DNA from: CAJPST01 sp041795785
GTDB taxonomy: Bacteria > Pseudomonadota > Gammaproteobacteria > Enterobacterales > Pasteurellaceae
Direction of reading: 5' to 3'
NCBI GenBank assembly: GCA_041795785.1
Contig: JBHBXR010000149.1
Coordinates: forward strand, 1 to 7,270
DNA length: 7,270 nt
Of the stretch, positions 4,805-7,270 are shown in pieces. The stretch's first letter is position 1. Each line of letters opens with the position of its first letter. A model generated the notes under the pieces. It did no database searches and was not told the origin of the DNA. It worked only from the letters and a program-made list of their open reading frames with translations. The position numbers were made by a program, and so were the translations under genes.

Positions 4805-5734
4805 ATGAAAATTCAAGGTATCATTCCTGTTATGTTAACCCCGTTCAATGAGCACAACGAAGTTGACTATGACGGATTACGCAAACTTACCGATTGGTAT
4901 ATTGATAACAGCGCTGACACATTATTTGCGACCTGTCAGTCCAGTGAAATCCTGTTCCTCAGTCTGGAAGAAAAAATCAAAATTACCAATACCGTTATCG
5001 AACAAACCAAAGGTAGAATCCCGGTAGTTACTTCCGGACATACCGGCAGTACATTCGATGAGCAAGTGAAGGAATTGAAAGCGATGTACGATACCGGTGC
5101 GGATGCCGTTATTCTGATTACTAATCGCTTGGATCCGAATAATGAAGGCACTCCGACATTAAAACAAAACTTTGAGAAATTATTACAAGCGCTACCGCAG
5201 GATATCACCTTAGGATTATATGAATGCCCGGTTCCCTATCGTCGTTTACTAAGCGATGAAGAAATCCGTTATTTTGCCGGTTTTGATAATATTGTCGTAC
5301 TAAAAGACGTATCCTGTGATTTGGCGACGGTGAAAAGACGCATTGAACTCACCAAAAACAGCAATCTGAAAATTGTCAATGCCAATGCCGCCATTGCCTT
5401 TGAAGCGATGAAAGCGGGCTCTGAAGGATTCTCCGGGGTATTTAACAACGTACATCCCGATTTATACGCTTGGTTATATCAAAACAAAAACTCGGACAAT
5501 CCATTAGTGGCGGAATTAGCTAATTTCCTTGCCGTCTGCGGTGCGGCGGAAAGTTTCGGCTATCCGAATTTTGCCAAATTAATGCATGTAAAAATCGGCA
5601 CCTTTAAACATTATAATTCCCGCGTGATCAAAGAAGATATCAAAGAGAAATATTGGGCGGTAGAAGAACTGTTGGATCATATTATGCAGGGCTCAAATCG
5701 TTACCGTCAAAAACTGAATCTTCATTCTGCTTAA
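4805..5734 (+). CDS. Divergent DapA/N-acetylneuraminate lyase-superfamily aldolase
   Basis: This is a 309-residue class I aldolase-type (beta/alpha)8 enzyme of the DHDPS/NAL family, which makes or breaks a C-C bond through a lysine Schiff base with a 2-oxo acid. The predicted Schiff-base Lys167 (VVLKDVS) and the tyrosine Tyr139 (LGLYECP) are present. Other hallmarks differ from true DapA. GTTGE is replaced by CQSSE (44-48), the second tyrosine of the triad (TPYY in DapA) aligns with Leu109 in TNRLD, and YNxPxRTG becomes YECPVPYRR. It is therefore probably not the lysine-pathway enzyme but a catabolic lyase of unknown substrate. The ATG at 4805 follows GGAG at normal distance. An upstream in-frame ATG at 4679 would overlap tctA and precede the family start. 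It is 19 bases after tctA and presumably acts on the imported acid. Confidence 0.88.
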   Translation: MKIQGIIPVMLTPFNEHNEVDYDGLRKLTDWYIDNSADTLFATCQSSEILFLSLEEKIKITNTVIEQTKGRIPVVTSGHTGSTFDEQVKELKAMYDTGADAVILITNRLDPNNEGTPTLKQNFEKLLQALPQDITLGLYECPVPYRRLLSDEEIRYFAGFDNIVVLKDVSCDLATVKRRIELTKNSNLKIVNANAAIAFEAMKAGSEGFSGVFNNVHPDLYAWLYQNKNSDNPLVAELANFLAVCGAAESFGYPNFAKLMHVKIGTFKHYNSRVIKEDIKEKYWAVEELLDHIMQGSNRYRQKLNLHSA

Positions 5735-5740
5735 AATAAT

Positions 5741-5789
5741 AAGTTGAAATTTGCAGGATTGTAGTTAAATATCATCCTGCAAACAACTT
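5741..5789 (+). other. Intercistronic hairpin between the aldolase gene and rbsK
   Basis: TTTGCAGGAT (5750-5759) pairs perfectly with ATCCTGCAAA (5774-5783) around a 14-base loop. AAGTTG (5741-5746) pairs with CAACTT (5784-5789), with three unpaired A on one side. In total 16 pairs fill most of the 76-base gap. No T run follows, so it is more likely an mRNA-stability or processing element than a terminator, and rbsK is probably read through. A regulatory role is inference. Confidence 0.55.
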
Positions 5790-5810
5790 TAATTTAAAAG
5801 GAAACACATT

Positions 5811-6737
5811 ATGTCCAATAAACTCACTGTGCTTGGCAGTATTAATGCGGATCACGTTATTACCGTACCGCACTTTGCTAAACCGGGGGAAACGCTGACC
5901 GGTTACGGTTATCACATTAATTACGGTGGCAAAGGGGCTAATCAGGCGGTTGCGGCGGCACGTTTGGGGGCGCAAGTCAGCTTTATCGGTTGTATCGGTG
6001 ATGATGACATCGGACGGGAAATGAAACGCGCCTTTGAGAAAGACGGTATTGATACGCAGACGATTGTCAGCGTGTCCGACGAAACGACCGGTATTGCCAT
6101 GATTCAGGTAGCGGACAGCGGTGAAAACAGCATCGTGATTTCCGCCGGAGCAAACGCCGCTTTGAACGAATCTCTAGTAGAAGCGTTTTCACCGCAAATT
6201 ATTGAAGCCGATTATTTACTGATGCAACTGGAAACGCCGTTAAATGCCATCATCAAAGCGGCAAAATTAGCCAAACAACAAGGCACCCGAGTTGTCTTAA
6301 ACCCGGCTCCGGCGCAGCCGCTGCCCGATGAGTTGCTTGCTCATGTCGATATTATTACCCCGAATGAAACCGAAGCGGAACTGCTGACCGGTGTGACAGT
6401 AACGGATGAAAAAAGTGCGGTCGAATCTGCGCGAGTTTTTCATGCCAAAGGTATTCCGACGGTATTAATCACCTTAGGCTCAAAGGGGGTTTATGTCAGC
6501 GAGCAGGGAGACGGGCGGATTATTGCGGGCTTTCGGGTGGAAGCGAAAGACACTACGGCGGCGGGAGATACGTTTAACGGCGCGTTGATTACCGCTTTGT
6601 TGGAACATAAACCTATGTCGGAAGCGATCCGCTTCGCGCATGCGGCGGCGGCAATCAGCGTCACGCGAAAAGGCGCGCAGCCTTCCATTCCGAGCAGAGC
6701 GGAAACCCTTGCGTTTTTAGCACAACAACCGAATTAA
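5811..6737 (+). CDS. rbsK: Ribokinase RbsK
   Basis: RbsK is a cytoplasmic PfkB-family kinase that converts D-ribose and ATP to ribose 5-phosphate, feeding the pentose phosphate pathway. The 308-residue product (E. coli 309) aligns throughout. Substrate-binding residues are GSINADH (Asn12, Asp14) and GGKGANQAV (Gly39, Gly40, Lys41, Asn44), with Glu141 in MQLETP. NPAPA is at 164-168 and the PfkB NxxE motif is in PNETEAE (Asn185). The nucleotide/catalytic signature DTTAAGDTFNGALITALLE carries the catalytic base Asp253. The C terminus, EAIRFAHAAAAISVTRKGAQPS, is nearly the E. coli sequence, which supports true ribokinase over another PfkB sugar kinase. AAGGA precedes the start. It sits directly before rbsR, as in classical rbs operons. 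Two uptake sequences lie within it. Confidence 0.96.
   Translation: MSNKLTVLGSINADHVITVPHFAKPGETLTGYGYHINYGGKGANQAVAAARLGAQVSFIGCIGDDDIGREMKRAFEKDGIDTQTIVSVSDETTGIAMIQVADSGENSIVISAGANAALNESLVEAFSPQIIEADYLLMQLETPLNAIIKAAKLAKQQGTRVVLNPAPAQPLPDELLAHVDIITPNETEAELLTGVTVTDEKSAVESARVFHAKGIPTVLITLGSKGVYVSEQGDGRIIAGFRVEAKDTTAAGDTFNGALITALLEHKPMSEAIRFAHAAAAISVTRKGAQPSIPSRAETLAFLAQQPN
5867..5875 (-). repeat. DNA uptake sequence core (complement), inside rbsK
   Basis: ACCGCACTT is the exact complement of the Hin-type uptake core and lies near the 5' end of rbsK. Confidence 0.8.
6413..6421 (+). repeat. DNA uptake sequence core, inside rbsK
   Basis: AAGTGCGGT is an exact Hin-type uptake core preceded by extra A, in the EKSAVE-coding part of rbsK. 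Confidence 0.8.
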
Positions 6738-6786
6738 AAACGGAGCCGGCAATCGGGAAACAGGAAAGATAAATAAGGACATTAAT

Positions 6787-7270
6787 ATGGCAACTATGAA
6801 AGATATTGCGCGCCTTGCGAACGTATCCACCTCCACCGTTTCCCATGTAATTAATAACTCACGTTTTGTCAGTGATGAAATCCGCGACAAAGTGATGCAA
6901 GTCGTACAGCAGCTGAATTATACGCCGTCGGCGTTGGCGCGCAGTTTAAAAGTGAAAGAAACCAAAACTATCGGTATGTTGGTTACTGCCAGCAATAACC
7001 CGTTTTTCGCCGAAGTCGTCGGCAGCGTGGAGCGTTATTGCAATCAACATCAATATAATCTGATTCTTTCCAATACGGACGGCGACAACGACAGATTACA
7101 AAAAAATCTACAAACTCTACTGCAAAAACAAGTGGACGGTTTGTTGCTGATGTGTACCGAACCGCAAAATACGGAATTACAACAATTCAACCTGTCCGTT
7201 CCGACTGTGATTATGGATTGGTGGCCGACAGAATTAAATGCGGATAAAATTTTAGAAAATTCGGAGCTTG
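6787..7270 (+). CDS. rbsR: Ribose operon repressor RbsR (LacI family), 5' part
   Basis: RbsR is a LacI-family repressor that binds palindromic operators and releases them when D-ribose is bound. The window holds 161 codons, roughly the first half. The DNA-binding domain starts MATMKDIARLANVSTSTVSH (helix-turn-helix at about 6-25), followed by the hinge helix with TPSALARSLK near residue 50, which inserts into the central CpG. The ligand domain begins TIGMLVTASNNPFFAEVV near residue 61, then VDGLLLMCTE and VPTVIMDWWP. All match E. coli RbsR. AAGGA lies seven bases before the ATG, which is 49 bases after rbsK. Two matching operators (1231-1248 and 1756-1771) are upstream of the locus, implying autoregulation. 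The gene is cut by the window edge, with no sign of damage in the visible part. Confidence 0.94.
   Translation, partial: MATMKDIARLANVSTSTVSHVINNSRFVSDEIRDKVMQVVQQLNYTPSALARSLKVKETKTIGMLVTASNNPFFAEVVGSVERYCNQHQYNLILSNTDGDNDRLQKNLQTLLQKQVDGLLLMCTEPQNTELQQFNLSVPTVIMDWWPTELNADKILENSEL

Noticed and set aside
4805..5734. Annotating the aldolase as lysine-pathway dapA
   Set aside because: The GTTGE motif, the second tyrosine and the YNxPxR arginine are not conserved, and the gene lies in a carbon-uptake locus.
1..7270. CRISPR arrays, tRNA genes, phage or toxin-antitoxin modules
   Set aside because: No regularly spaced repeats, cloverleaf-like sequences or small paired ORFs with ribosome sites were seen.

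Overview
The window looks like chromosomal DNA from a Pasteurellaceae species of the Haemophilus/Pasteurella/Aggregatibacter/Basfia side of the family. Four copies of the Hin-type DNA uptake core AAGTGCGGT (or its complement) are visible. Base composition is moderately AT-rich, and YhhQ, RbsD, RbsK and RbsR all closely resemble the enterobacterial/Haemophilus versions. The species cannot be named from the sequence alone.

Layout. (1) Bases 1-233 are one end of an IS3-family (probably IS150-group) insertion sequence. Its transposase gene reads leftward and leaves the window. Its terminal bases can pair with the transposase ribosome binding site. (2) Bases 234-1155 hold an uptake sequence directly against the IS end, a likely preQ1-I riboswitch, the queuosine-precursor transporter gene yhhQ and a strong rho-independent terminator. 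(3) Bases 1154-1745 hold a CRP-like site, a promoter, a perfect RbsR/LacI-type palindrome, rbsD and a hairpin. (4) Bases 1756-5734 hold a second copy of the same palindrome, then a complete tripartite tricarboxylate transporter (tctC-tctB-tctA) and a divergent DapA-family aldolase. (5) Bases 5735-7270 hold an intercistronic hairpin, ribokinase (rbsK) and the first half of the ribose repressor gene (rbsR), cut by the window edge. All genes from 388 onward are on the + strand.

How the genes fit together. The classical ribose operon is rbsD-rbsA-rbsC-rbsB-rbsK-rbsR. Here the outer genes rbsD, rbsK and rbsR are intact, but the position of the RbsACB ribose ABC transporter is taken by an organic-acid importer plus an aldolase. 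Both blocks carry the same operator, so RbsR probably controls both. The simplest reading (inference) is that an acidic compound is imported by the TTT system and split by the aldolase into a 2-oxo acid such as pyruvate and a sugar. That sugar, plausibly ribose, would then be handled by RbsD and RbsK and sensed by RbsR. The 3.9-kb inserted block has no uptake sequence, whereas rbsD and rbsK have three between them, which suggests a different history.

The post-transcriptional structures are also notable. They are the preQ1 riboswitch before yhhQ, a 13-bp hairpin that sits exactly between the Shine-Dalgarno sequence and the start codon of tctB, and a fold-back hairpin at the IS end. No tRNA, rRNA, CRISPR array or replication origin was seen. 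No stretch longer than 300 bases lacks a gene.
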